NCBI GenBank assembly: GCA_029215795.1
Contig: JARDYH010000007.1
Span: forward strand, 20,309,763-20,373,762
Direction: 5' to 3'
Length of the DNA: 64,000 nucleotides
Origin: Anniella stebbinsi
Taxonomy: Eukaryota > Chordata > Lepidosauria > Squamata > Anniellidae
Shown: positions 32,690 to 44,275 of the stretch, in pieces
Position numbering within the stretch: position 1 is the first letter of the stretch
Layout of the letters: the number at the start of each line of letters is the position of its first letter
The notes under the pieces: model-generated
The model's database searches: none
Told to the model about the DNA's origin: nothing
What the model saw: only the letters and a program-made list of their open reading frames with translations
Translations under genes and position numbers: made by a program

Positions 32690-33215
32690 TCAAATAGTAT
32701 TACTTCAACTAGTTCAAAATATGGCAGCCAGGTTGGTCACTGGTACACCTAGGGGTGACCATGATACACCAACATTAAAATCACTTCACTGGCTGCCAAT
32801 TAGTTTTCAGGCAAAGTATAAAGTGTTGGTCATTACCTTTAAAGCCCTACATGGTTTGGATCCGGGTTACTTGCAGGATCGCCTTCTCCTGTACAATCCG
32901 CCCTGCACACTCAGGTCCTCTGGGAAGAATTTACTTCAATCAGCCAAAACTAGGCTGACAACTGTTACCCAGAGGACCTTTTCTTCTGTTGTCCCCAGAC
33001 TGTGGAATGGCCTGCCGGAGATTTGTCAACTTAATACTCTCTCTGAGTTTTAGGCAGCCATAAAGACTAGTCTCTTCCGTCAGGCCTACCCAGATGTTAT
33101 TTTAATATTGTATCAGGTATATATGTTGTACTTACTTTTAAGCATATGATTTATATGGTATTTTTGTATTATATGTTGTTCCCCACCTTGCTCCAGAGGG
33201 GTAAGAAATAAAAAT
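32690..33215 (+). mobile_element. L2 LINE 3' end, older copy
   Basis: Same subfamily as the 29-kb and 56-kb copies but clearly more diverged. Frame 32601-33053 shows LQLVQNMAARLVTGTPRGDH, LKSLHWLPISF, ALHGLDPGYLQDRL and RTFSSVVPRLWNGLPE, then a stop after 'SEF'. The 3'UTR ends 'ttccccaccttgctccagagggg'. A (TTA)n array follows. Confidence 0.88.
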
Positions 33216-33216
33216 T

Positions 33217-33217
33217 A

Positions 33218-33262
<45 letters not shown>
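33217..33262. repeat. (TTA)n microsatellite at L2 tail
   Basis: Pure TTA/ATT array directly after the L2 3' end. Confidence 0.95.
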
Positions 33263-33589
33263 CTTCTTAAGGACAGCTGGGTACCACTTCCAAGCAAAAT
33301 TAAGGTCAAAGCTGCTGACATCTTCTTTCCTAATGAACACCTCTGGGCCACATTTCCTTAGGAAATTAAGATGGCAGGTAGCTGCTTTTATCTACAGTGT
33401 GCCTATTTTGTGGTGGTACCCAGAACCTTTTCTCAAATTGCCAAATGTGCCCAGGGCACCAAAATTTTTGTTTATGTCTCCTCTGAACCCTGGGAGGGGC
33501 ACTGATTTTGGATACAACATGGATAGCAAAACAGCCAGCCTGCCCTTGGGGAATTGCTCTCTCTGGAAGGGAGAAAAGGATTGAAGGTG

Positions 33590-33682
33590 TTAATGGACAT
33601 GGCACCAGCTTGGAGTTGCCAAGGATTGAAGCTGGAACCTTTTGCATGCAAATCATGTGCTGTACCATTAAGCCATGGCTCT
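33590..33682 (-). mobile_element. tRNA-derived SINE head
   Basis: Minus-strand B-box complement 'ggattgaagctgg' near 33620 and a degraded A box near 33670 ('accattaagccatgg'). The CR1 text starts immediately afterwards. Confidence 0.65.
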
Positions 33683-34020
33683 TTCTTCACACAGCATATA
33701 GTTAAACTTTGGAATTCACTTCGACAAGATGTAATGATGGCCACCAATTTGGATGGCTTTAAAAGGAGATCAGACAAATCCATAGAGCATGAGCTATCAA
33801 TAGCTAGTCCTGACGGATGTATCTTACGTCCAATATCAGAGGTGGTATGGCTATGTACACCAGTTGCTGAGAACATGGGTGGGAAGGTGATGTTACACTC
33901 ATGTCCTGCTTCTGAGTTTCCTCTGCGCAGCTATTGGAACCTGTGTGAACAGAATGCTGGACTAGACGGACCCTTGGTCTGATCCAGCATGGCTCTTCTT
34001 GTATTCTTATATTCTTCTTA
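33683..34020 (+). mobile_element. CR1 LINE 3' end
   Basis: Begins 'cttcttcacacagcatatag' (FFTQHIVKLWNSL frame), continues through 'gatggccaccaatttggatggc' and the 3'UTR ('tgctggactagacgg') and ends 'gcatggctcttcttgtattctta'. Confidence 0.85.
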
Positions 34021-34734
34021 TCCTCCATAGGATTAGAGCAGGTAGAAGTTCCCAGGGAAGAAGAGAGAGTATCAGGGAGGTTCTAAAAAATCAACAACTC
34101 AGAAAACCTAACGATTAATCTAAGGACATAACCGAGAAGTAATATGACTCAAAAGGCAGCACACTGACAATGTCGGGAACCAATACAGGAGGTAGAGAGA
34201 ATGAAGATTTAAATATTTTACAGCTGGAGGGTGCAGAAAAGGGCTTCTGGATTGCAACATGCACATTTCTTTTTTTTCCCCTTTAAGCAAGCACTGTTGA
34301 CTTAAAGGCATGTTGTCATCTTGAAAATGATTATATCTGAAAACAGTGTATTTACAGTTGCTATTGATTAATATAACTGACGGATGTTAGAAAAAACTAT
34401 TTTCCACAGGCTGTTTATTTTGTAGCATAGCCACTCATTATGGCAGTACACTGTTAGCCTTGAGCTCTTCTATTTGTTCCTGAAGTATGGATGCTTTCAA
34501 ACAACCAGGAGCCCCACAGTAGCTGCCTAAAATTTAGCAAATGACAGCCATATCTCATGGGGATGTGGTAGTCTCTGGACACACAGTTAAACCCAACTTT
34601 CCCATTCCTTTCCAACAGTGAGAAAACAGCAGGGTAGTATTCTAATGGTCTAGCTGGAAACTCCACATGATCATCTTCCCATGTGGTATCTGATATAGGA
34701 AAGTAGGGATCTGTTCATTGAGTTCAATATTCTC
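34021..34734. other. Gene-free stretch
   Basis: Unique sequence with no recognised gene or element. Confidence 0.35.
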
Positions 34735-34739
34735 TTCAC

Positions 34740-34861
34740 CAGCCATTCACAACCTGATGCCCTGGAGATGTTTTGGATGAAAACTCCTGGCATTCCTTAT
34801 CGTTGGCCATGTCGGCTGGAGCTCATGCAGTCAACATCTGGAGGGCATCAGGTTGGCTCTC
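34740..34861. mobile_element. Foldback MITE
   Basis: Inverted ends 'cagccattcacaacctgatg' and '...catcaggttggct'. The core includes 'cattccttatcgttggccatgtcggctgga'-type text. Confidence 0.65.
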
Positions 34862-34976
34862 CAGAATTTCAAACAGGAGTCTTCCCCAGCAATACCTGAA
34901 GGTTTGGGGAAATGAACCTGAGACGTTTGTCATGCAAAGGATGAATCTTACCACAGAGCTACAGCCCTTACCAGGT
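34862..34976 (-). mobile_element. tRNA-derived SINE fragment
   Basis: Minus-strand A box (complement of 'ccacagagcta', near 34955) and a degraded B box ('aatgaacctgaga') are recognisable. Confidence 0.65.
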
Positions 34977-35799
34977 ATTACATAGTAAGCTAGAATCTTC
35001 TGAATCTGGAGGCCTACAAGCATCTAATGCAGAGGGAGATGGCTGGTGGAGGCAGACTTTGTCTCTGTTCTGCAGTTTAGCTAGACAGGCTTTTTCACCG
35101 ATCTAGCTGGAGCTCTGAGACATAGGAGGAAAGGAGGCTGAGGAGGCCAGACTCCCCAGTCTCCTCTCTTTCCCACCCACTGGCACACACCCTTTCTCTC
35201 CTGTCCAAGGTCACCAATGCAGTTTTTTCCATGCTGGCTGCCAGAGGGATGGAGAGGAGGAGGATGCTTAAATTCCTGGATCCAACACAGACCCTGACCT
35301 TGGATTCGGGAATCCAAACTATCCTTTCCCCCCGACACCGACTCTATCTAGGGGCCATTGTTTTTCACCCTCCTTGGATATGTGGCAACACCTAAGGAGG
35401 ATCTCCAGTAGTGCCCCTTAGCACACCCAAACCGATACCACATGCAAACCACAAGATATAAAAAGTCACAAAAGTAGCCTGAAGATATCCAGGAGAAAAA
35501 GGCAGAAATAGTGTGCAGACAACAGTTTGGGGAGGGTGTCATATGGTGCATGAGCGAGCCAGGTATTACAATGGTTGGGAGAAGAAACCTGCATAGATCC
35601 TGTCCGTGGTGTCTGACTCCACTTTCTGATTACTCCTGAACCCTTGTTGGAGACATCTGAGGAAGTATCTCTCCAGCTTCTACTTCATTGCTCACTAACC
35701 TTCTTCTCATCTTTCTCCATTACCCACACTAAACCTGCCTGATGTGACCCATTTATTGACAAGCAAAAATATATTCTATTACCCAGTCCACCCCACTCC

Positions 35800-35830
<31 letters not shown>

Positions 35831-36053
35831 CAATGAGCACACATTCAATCTGAACCATGAGGAGGACCATCCTACTCAGCTCCCAGTAGTGGCAAGCTGG
35901 GCTCCTGATGATACTGCATGGATGGTTTGGCAGGTAGTGCTGTCCATTGGAGACTGAATGGGGGAGGTGGGATTTCCAGCTTCAGATATCCAGCTAGCTT
36001 CCAACACTTCATTAGGAAGCCTGCATAAGGAGCGTGAAGTTTACATGCTGTCT
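34977..36053. other. Gene-free stretch with (CA)n
   Basis: (CA)n at about 35801-35831. No gene or other element recognised. Confidence 0.4.
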
Positions 36054-36055
36054 TA

Positions 36056-36372
36056 GGCTGACCATATGAAAAGGAGGTCAGGGCTTCTGTAACTTTAACA
36101 GTTGTAAAGAAAAGGGAATTTCAGCCAGTGTCATTTGTATGCAATTAGTCCCTGGTGAAATTCCCTCTTCATCACAACAGTTAAAGTTGCAGGCACTATA
36201 CTAGAGTTGACCATGTACAAAAGAAGGCAGGGCCCCTGCAACTTTAACTGTTGTGATGAAGAGGGAATATCACCAGGAACTAATTGCATACAAATGACAC
36301 TGGCTGAAATTCCCTTTTCTCTACAACTGTTAAAGTTACAGGAGCCCTGTCCTCCTTTTCATATGGTCAGCA
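36056..36372. mobile_element. TA-flanked double-palindrome MITE, copy 3
   Basis: 317 bp, TA at 36054-36055 and 36373-36374. Ends GGCTGACCATATGAAAAGGA and the inverse (...TTCATATGGTCAGC). The centre carries the end-like block 'gagttgaccatgtacaaaag'. The clearest copy for seeing that each half is itself an inverted repeat. Confidence 0.85.
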
Positions 36373-36374
36373 TA

Positions 36375-37084
36375 TGCTGTCTCATCTCCCATCACAGCAC
36401 TGGGCCAAAGCTGCTGCACACCCATGATTCAGGAAGAGGGCAAAAAAATGAAATTTACAGGAATATATGGGAAAAGCAGGTATTCCCCTGGCCACCAGCA
36501 CTCTGGGGACACATGATGTGGGCATCTGGTCTAAATCTCTTAGACATGTAACTTGTGGAGATGAAAGAGTATCCAGTTCCCAAAATGAGCAAAGTACAGA
36601 TATGCCCTAGCAAGTTCTGTCATCCCACAGAGACCTCTATTAAAAACAACCACAACAACTCGATGTTGAGATTGGGAAGCTTCGTGTCTTTAAAATCAAG
36701 CACATCATTCCTTGGTTCAAGACATAATGGCAGAAACCAGTTTCTATTCTTTTGTTCTTTTTAAGAAATGTCAGTTGACAGTTTCCCTTTAGGATTAGCT
36801 TTCAATTCAAATGAAAATGTGCTGGCTCTGAGGCCCAAACAGGTTCCTGATGGGACCCTTGATTCTACCTTTATCCTGTTTCAATTCAGGAAGCACACCA
36901 ATCTTCCACATTTAATAGGTTTTTCAGAGAGCTGTTGGTTTTAAATCAGAGGAGGATCAGGAATAGGGCTGGCACTGCCTACTCTGGAGGAACAAAAATA
37001 AAATAAAATAATGAAATGTCATGTAACTAAACGAAGCGCTGCAGATCTGTGTAAGACAATTCATATACAGTTCCCAGCACAATT
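36375..37084. other. Gene-free stretch
   Basis: Unique sequence, no gene recognised. Confidence 0.3.
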
Positions 37085-37380
37085 AGATTTCTTATAAATG
37101 GCTAAGGGTGAACAAGGGATGTTCTGTCCTCTCAATCTTACGGTACAGTCAGAGGGGTTGTTTTGTGCTCTCAGAACAAGCAACGGCAACAGCAGCTAAC
37201 AACAGCTTTGGCATTTGGGGCATCTTTTCTATTATTATTTTCACTGCACTGACTCTGGGCTCACAAGATAATTATCTCTCAGATTCGATGTGCTTCAGTG
37301 AATGCGGGTCATGCAGCAATGTGAAATCTTCACTGACTCTGCTTGTGACAATGCTTAATTTCAGAAACAAATGAGGGGAG
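37085..37380. promoter_or_regulatory. Candidate conserved non-coding element
   Basis: Repeat-free, balanced composition, with retained CpGs ('tacggtacag', 'caacggcaac', 'gattcgatg', 'aatgcgggtc') and no coding potential. Composition-based inference only. Confidence 0.22.
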
Positions 37381-37544
37381 GGAGGGGGGAAGGGGGGAAG
37401 ACCAAGAAAATCTTGCTCAATCAATAATACTCAGCTCAGGAGAAGCAATATTACAGCAAGACTTGCCAAGGTTTGTATTCATCAATGCGCCAGGCATTGA
37501 ATCTGGGGGCAGCTGATAAGAAAAAAACAGAAATGTAGAATCAC

Positions 37545-38215
37545 AGATCCGGATGATGAGCCTTTATACAAATCTATGTTGCAACCACACCTAGAATTCT
37601 GTCTACAGGTCTGGTCACCACATGTAAAAAAAAAGAAAGATATTATATATATATTATACACACACAGGTAACAAAAATGGTCAAGGGGCTGGAGCAATTT
37701 CCTTATGACAGAAGGTTACAACTGCTGGGGTTGTTTAGCTTGGAAAAAAAAGGAGGGTAAGAGTAGACATAAAAGAGGTGTACAAAATTATGCATGGTGT
37801 GGAGAATGTGGATAGGGAGACATTTTTCTTTTTCTCCCATAATATTAGAACCCAGGATCATCCCATGAAGCTGATCTCTTCACACAGCTCCTAGTTAAAC
37901 GATATAACTGACTAGCACAAGATGAAGTGATGGCCACTAATTTGGATGGCGTTAAAAGGGGGGTCGGATGAATTCCTGAAGGAGAAGGCTATGAACGGCT
38001 ACTAATCATGATGGCTATGTTCTATGTCCAGTATCAGAGGCAGTAAGCCTATATACACCATTTGTTGGGGAACATAAGTGGGAGAGTACTGTTGCACTGG
38101 TGTCCTGGTTGTGGTTGCCTGGTTGACAGCTGGTTGTCCACTGTGTGAACAGAGTGGTGGAATAGATGAAACCTTGGTCTGATCTAGATTGGCTCTTCAT
38201 ATGTTCTTATATTCT
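37545..38215 (+). mobile_element. CR1 LINE 3' end
   Basis: The longest plus-strand CR1 copy. It starts in the RT C-terminal region ('tgttgcaaccacacctagaa', 'ggtctggtcaccacatgt'), passes 'tcaaggggctggagcaattt', 'catcccatgaagctgat' and 'gatggccactaatttggatgg', and ends 'ggctcttcatatgttctta'. Stops and indels break every frame. A short TA/CA-rich insertion is at about 37640-37670. Confidence 0.88.
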
Positions 38216-38219
38216 TAGA

Positions 38220-39139
38220 TAAAATGATACATAGATTCAGTTCATACATAATGTTAGCAAATTGTGGGTTAATTCATGTCACTGCCATTGTGAATGTGCA
38301 ACCTCCACTCTGCCAGATTGGAGGTTATTCTATGACGTTGGAACCCACACTATGGATTAATTGTGGGTAAAACAACCCACACTTAATTTAAGAACTAAAT
38401 GTAGGTTCAACCAGTACAACTATTCCCGTCATGGAGAGAAGCTTGGTGTACATTTCTCCCATAATTCTGTTAAAGATGATGCAGCTGGGCCATTGTGGGG
38501 CTAACCTGTCTACAGGGGCTGATCGGAACATTCTTTGTAATTTTTAACACAATCTTTTGTTTGAGAGAACCTGAAGAATTGTGCAGAAATTGGCCATCAA
38601 GTCTCCTTTATTGGTTTCTGTAGTGTTTGACTTCCTCAAATTATAAGTCTGTTATCTGCATAGGGAGTAGCCTAATTTAAATATTTAGTTCCCATGACAA
38701 CTTTACCACCTGGACATCCACACCTTTTTGGAATTACCTGAGGGAAACTCAAAAACTCACCTAGGTTGTAATAGAGGCAGAACTTTTTTCCATGAATAGA
38801 TTTAGTTGTAGTAAAACTAAAAAGCTCACACTTATTGTTATTAACAGCATGTCTCCTTATTGTGTGCTTTCTGTAGAATCTGCTTTTGTTTTAATGATTC
38901 TGTAGCAGTGAAGGCTTATGACTCTAGGGTGGTGGGTTAAAAGCATTCTGTACATGCTTATGGAACCCTTTCCTCTTTAAAATTATTTCACATTATGTTC
39001 CCATAAACTGTAGCTTGGCAGGCTTTCTTTTTAAGAGGGAAGTGGAGATTTTATTTTTTCTGGGCTGGGCACTGGATGCCAAGGAATCTGATGTAATGTA
39101 AGAGGTGCTGGGGCTCAACACTGTGCAGGAGCCTTTGTC
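38220..39139. other. Gene-free stretch, possible MITE remnant
   Basis: 38240-38420 has inverted words ('gtgggttaattcatg', 'ggattaattgtgggt') like the 13789 and 48510 MITE group. The rest is unique. No gene. Confidence 0.35.
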
Positions 39140-39141
39140 TA

Positions 39142-39457
39142 GGGAGACCAGATAAAATCCAGGTCAGGGCTCATGTAACTTTAACAGTTGTAGAGCAAAG
39201 GGAATTTCAGCCAGTGTCATTTGTATACAATTAGTTCCTGGTGAAATCCCCTCTTCATCACAACAGTTAAAGTTGCAGGGGCCCTGCCTTCTTTTGCATA
39301 TGGTCACTCTAGTATAGTGCCTACACCTTTAACTGTTGTGATGAAGAGGGAATTTCACCAGGAACTAATTGCATACAAATGACTCTGGCTGAAATTCCCT
39401 TTTCTCTACAACTGTTAAAGTTACATGAGCCCTGACCTGGATTTTATCTTGTCAGCC
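39142..39457. mobile_element. TA-flanked double-palindrome MITE, copy 4
   Basis: 316 bp, TA at 39140-39141 and 39458-39459. The ends differ from the other copies ('gggagaccagataaaatcc', inverse '...ggattttatcttgtcagcc'), but the interior is the same. The arms still match each other, so the end sequence changed in both arms together or the copy derives from a distinct subfamily. Confidence 0.8.
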
Positions 39458-40439
39458 TACTTTTGTCTGGGTGTCATGGAACGTCACTGTCCTCACGCTC
39501 AGGAACACTCTCTTCTCTGGGCATTTTTTAAAAAACTGAGCTATCATGCATTGTTGAGAGAGAGAGAGAAAGGGAGAGAGAGAGAAACAGAGAGTTTGCA
39601 ATTTGAAGGTGGCAGGCGTGGAGGAATCCCAAGGATTCACCTAGGGAGGGAGACAGAGAGAGAACAGTGGAAACTCACTGAGGAGTATATGTGCTTGTAT
39701 GTGAGAGAGTATACAGAACCCATTTAGCATATCACTTATGGAAGTCTTTTAAAAAGAAAATAAAGATAAGAGGCAAGAAAAGCTTTAAATAAAAACAAAA
39801 ACGAAAAACATTAAGAAAAAAAAGAAGTCCACCAGTGCTAATTTCTGCTAAAATTATAAGTCCACGGAAAGATTTTCTTCAGAATTTCTCCAGACCACTT
39901 AGAAACACCCCTCCCCACACTGCCCTCCACACACATTTTTGTAACCATGAGGGGTTGAGAATGTGGGGAGGTGCTCTCTGAATAACCCAACGTAGTGTCA
40001 ACACAGTTTCTGTTGCTTGTTGCTGGAAAGAGCAGCAGCCTTAAACAACACATGCGTAAAGAAACACACACACACCCCTTTGGGATAAAGACATTGGGGT
40101 GCTACTACAGGTAACAAGGGCTTCACCCTCAAGAAACTGTTGAATAAGAATTTCTCCTTTCTCCTGGAAAGTCCACGGCATCTGCCTGCAAAAGGAATGA
40201 ACAATTCTGTGGTATTATTTTGGCTCAAGACGTGAACAGGAGTGATTCTTCTGAGCCCTCCGCAGAATGCACACGCCGCGCACTCGCCCAATGGTTACTT
40301 GCATGCCGTGGCAAGTTGCCTCTTGGCAAATGGTGGTCTTCTGCTCTTGAGTGTTCCTCTCAAATGGCAACGTGGGCATAACCCCCAACCAAAGGGTTTG
40401 CTTACCCCTAGTGTAAATTAGGTACATCTATATTATGTG
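39458..40439. other. Gene-free stretch with (GA)n
   Basis: GA-rich tract at about 39556-39596, A-rich run near 39780-39825, short (CA)n near 40063. No gene recognised. Confidence 0.4.
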
Positions 40440-40900
40440 TCCCGGAGCACTTCCATCCGCAAACAATTACCGAAAAAAACAACAGCAACAAGTTTAGATC
40501 AAATGCTCTCATCTTCTGAGGAAGGGAAGCGCTTGCAGCCTCTTGAGGATCTTGAACGTGGCAGCTGCCAGGAAGGTTAATGAAGAAGATTTGAATTATT
40601 TATGCAGGAATATTAAAGAGGTATTAAACCCGAGGAGATGTCAGAAAAATGCCTATTGCAGAGTGATCGAGAGGAAGCCGTTCCAACGTTTTCCATCATA
40701 TGCTGTGTAATTACGAAAAACCTGAGCTGATCCTCAGGCGCGTTTTTGCATATACTTCTATACTGGGAAACTTAGGAAGCATCGGCTCTTGATGAAGCCC
40801 AGGCATGTAATGCATCTTCAAAGTAAATTTGCCAAAGGGGGCAAGGAATGGAAGCCTTGTATTTTCAAGACAACGGGTTATATAAGGGACTCTTTTGAGG
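40440..40900. promoter_or_regulatory. Candidate conserved non-coding element
   Basis: A 460-bp repeat-free block with retained CpGs, an E-box-like CAGCTG (40561-40566), and AATTA/TTAAT words ('aacaattaccg', 'ggttaatgaag', 'gtaattacg'). It stands out against the repeat-rich surroundings. Regulatory function is an inference; no cross-species alignment was possible. Confidence 0.3.
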
Positions 40901-41082
40901 GCCTATGGACAGACCTCCTGGTCGAGGTAGAACAATTCATTATTTAAAACTTCAACATAGATATTTATGCCCGTGTCTATGTATCACCGCTGGAGGAACA
41001 TGCCATCCAGCATTTTAGAGTGCTGCAAGTATTAAGTCTGGGCAACTGATCATTCTCTTGTAAAGTTCAAGTAAAAGACAGA

Positions 41083-41213
41083 GGCAGGATCTACACTACT
41101 GCTTTAAAGCACTTTATAACAGTAGGGTCAACTGTTGGAGCCCCGGACTCACCCTATATGCAGTTTTCAGAATGTTTTCATAGTGTCATATCCTGCTTGG
41201 TGTAGATCTGGCC
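41083..41213. mobile_element. Harbinger-like MITE
   Basis: Inverted ends 'ggcaggatctacac' and '...ggtgtagatctggcc', with 'gctttaaagcactttataa' inside. The same family as 44101-44272. Flanks AGA/AGG are only a partial match. Confidence 0.65.
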
Positions 41214-41535
41214 AGGAAATACTAGAACTTTTTTTAAAAAAAGATCCTGCATAATATCTTTCTTAGCTGTTCGTTTTGGCAATTGCTACAAACTGTTCAT
41301 CATTCCATCCTAGAGACGAATGAATCTGTCCGTTTCGCTTCCTCCCACATTTTCCTCAGTTTTTTGAAATGAACGAACGTGCACATTTTTTTCCCTCCCA
41401 AATTCTCATCAAAAACAAACTGAAATGAAATTTTCACTGATGTGCAGCAAATTCATTAGGTACAGCTATATCCAGCATGGAGAGGATTGTGTGGTCCCTG
41501 CCTGCCATGTAGCTGTTAAAGATAAGGAGCTTGTC

Positions 41536-41602
<67 letters not shown>

Positions 41603-42071
41603 TTGTGGCAACCTTGACTCAGCACCAATCTGGTTGAATGACCTGGGCCTGGATGGAAAAATTAGTCCATTTCAGTTTATCCCATATTCATTTTAATCAT
41701 CATCATCATCATCATCTCCTTTCCATCCTGACTATGAAAAAAAAATAATGGCAAAGTCTTATCATAGCCAACCGGAAACAAAATCCTTCCCCTTTTCATT
41801 CTCCCCCCCCCCTCCATCTCGACAGCTCTTCAACCTTTATTAAGCTAACAAATAGTTAATGTTGTAAATGCATTAAATGCAAAGAAAAATTGCTTGTCAG
41901 GGGACAAGAGAGCTCCATGCCAACCTTCTCCATGACATGTTGCTTCAAAATATTTAGAGGTAGAGAGAGATTTACTTATTTGTTTTAATGTGGAGGCACT
42001 TTCAAATGTGAACACGCCCCTAAACACACCCCTCAAGTCTGAAGGGGTAGAGGCCATCTGTACCATATGTT
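41214..42071. other. Gene-free stretch with simple repeats
   Basis: (GAAA)n at about 41538-41602, (ATC)n at 41697-41717, C-run near 41803. 41300-41420 has 'gaacgaacgtgca' and 'catcctagagacgaatg' words suggestive of an old hAT remnant. No gene. Confidence 0.45.
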
Positions 42072-42143
42072 TTTTTATATTGTTGTTGTTCACCGCCTCG
42101 ATCCGGAGGGAGAGGCAGGTTATAAATAATAATAATAATAATA

Positions 42144-42176
<33 letters not shown>

Positions 42177-42178
42177 TT
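42072..42178 (+). mobile_element. L2 3' tail with (TAA)n/(TTA)n
   Basis: 'gttcaccgcctcgatccgga' and 'gggagaggcaggttataaat' are the L2 3' end, as at 30860. The tail is (AAT)n followed by (TTA)n, an inverted simple-repeat pair. Confidence 0.8.
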
Positions 42179-42179
42179 C

Positions 42180-43454
42180 CTGATCATATAGATTGGATGT
42201 TGAAATGTACTGGCCAATTTAAACCATACATTGTTAGCTATTATCAGTAGTAGGATGATTTGTAGGCTGTCACAGGAACATGGATCTAAAGGGTTGCGCC
42301 GAATGGCGGCTTTGTATTAGCAGGAAGCAGTTCCTTTCAGGAAGATGGAGCACATGACCTTCACCAGTTCCCCCTACCCACTGCAACACCCATCCCGGGT
42401 CCCCCCATGAAAAGCTGCTCTGGAAAATTGCTGGATTCTCTGGAACCGTATGGGAAGTGGCATAGCAGGTTGGAGCAACCAACAAAACTCATGTGCCCTG
42501 CCTTGCCCTTTCTGTACACACAATGCCACCTTTGGATATAACACAATGTGTATTGCTCCTGGAAGCACTAAATCTCCATTGCAGAAGCTTGCAGAATGCA
42601 ATTGATGGGTCTTCCTTTCAAAACAGAAGTGAAGGGAGTGCAGCATCCTGTTGGATACTGCCCAGTTTTGCTAGGATCGAAGAAAGCTGAAGATCTTCAC
42701 AATGTATTTTGGGGAAAATATTTCTATCCCCTCTGATATTGCTTTTCTTTCTTTCTTTTAAGCCTGAAAATAGAAACAGGAGAATATTTGGCAAAAATTA
42801 GCCCTACTAAACCAATACATCTTGCAGCCTTGATAGTAATCAATGGGAGTTGTACAATATGTACTTGCTGATGGATATTGATTCAAAGAAAGAACAGTAC
42901 CACATTTGTTCTAGTGATGTTCAACTGTCAAGAACAATCCACCTAACCTTTGGATAATCCTTGGATCGTGATGGAAGTGGGGAAATTACCATCTTTCATT
43001 AGGACTTAATCTTCCAGTTCTGACACCTTTGGATGGACTGAAATGTAAGGCTTCTTATTTCATTTCAAGGGATTAAAGAAGGATAATGCAACTTTATCCA
43101 GTTAAAAGTGTTCAGAATCAGGAAGGGATCCCCCCACCCCGGGCTTCAGTATAGCATGTGTTGTTGTTGTTGCTATTGGATTACATATTGCTTATTGCAG
43201 ACTTTGCATGAAGCTTAGGCTAGCTACGACTTTTGGTTTGTGCGTCTGCCGCCATTCCCCATCTTGAAATTACAGTCTGGAACAATTGGAGGAAAAGAAG
43301 TCTCTTAAACACATTTACCTATTGAAATTAATGGGGTTACTTCTTAACTAGGCATGCATATTTGCATATTTGCACTGCACATTTGAGGTTGTATCTTTCT
43401 CAGGTTAATTAACTGAAAAATGGCACACTTGCATCCATAATATCCATGGGAATA
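42180..43454. other. Gene-free stretch
   Basis: No gene recognised. The overlapping minus-strand open frames at 42270-42646 have no known domain. Confidence 0.35.
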
Positions 43455-43845
43455 TTAGAGTTTAGTATATTATGCCTGGTCACTAAGGTCTTCTGAGGGC
43501 ATGTTTCTGGTGGTTCCACCTAGACCTATGGTCCAACTGGAGCCCACTAGGGGAAGAGCCTTCAGCTTGGTGCCCCCTTCCTTTGGAATTAATTACCTGT
43601 GTTTGGAGGTCAGGCAGCCACCAGTGTTGCATGCTTTCAGCATCTCCTGAAAACACTGTTGCTCCAGGAAGCTTTCCCTGAATGAAGGGCCACCGTTTTA
43701 TATGGAACTTGTTCTTTAAAATAATAATAATAATAATCATCTTAAAGGTGTTTTTATTCTGCTCTTATTCCTTTATTCTATTTGTTCACCGCTCCGAAGT
43801 CTTCTGAGAGGGACCGGTATATAAATATTGTCAATAAAATAAATA
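43455..43845 (+). mobile_element. L2-type LINE 3' end, degraded
   Basis: Decayed C-terminal ORF text ('ctttcagcatctcctgaaaac', 'ccaggaagctttccctgaatg'), an (AAT)n at 43721-43737 and an L2-like 3' end ('gttcaccgctccgaagtctt', 'gagagggaccggtatataaat') with an AATAAA-rich tail. Confidence 0.7.
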
Positions 43846-44100
43846 GATATATGATGGCCCATGGTTGCCTACTTTGTGGATAGCTGTGTAGATTTTTTGT
43901 GAGTCAGTATGGCATGTTTTGCTTAGGGGAATGGGTGAAGGAAATTGACTTGTTTGGAGTGGATAATGGATAGGGTTCTTTGTTTGTTTGTTGACTGCCT
44001 ACTCTGGAGCAACCTGGGGGGCAATTGGCAGTTAGCATGGCTCCATTTTTAAATAGGTAGCAAAGGTTACAACTGGCAGGCAGTGTGGGTAGAACCCCTA

Positions 44101-44272
44101 GGCCAGATCTACACCCAGCAGGATATAGCAGTGTGAAAGTGGTATGAAAGCGGTATATAAAAGGCAGGAGCCACACCACTGCTTTATAGCGGAATTGAAG
44201 TGTACTGACAACTGTTGGGGCCCATAGATACATACCATATACCACTATATCCTGCTTGGTGTTGATCTGGCC
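44101..44272. mobile_element. 172-bp Harbinger-like MITE
   Basis: Near-perfect inverted ends: GGCCAGATCTACACC and ...GGTGTTGATCTGGCC. Flanked by CTA (44098-44100) and TTA (44273-44275), a 3-bp target close to the TWA preference of PIF/Harbinger. The interior is inverted around 'gcggtatataaaaggcagg'. Confidence 0.75.
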
Positions 44273-44275
44273 TTA

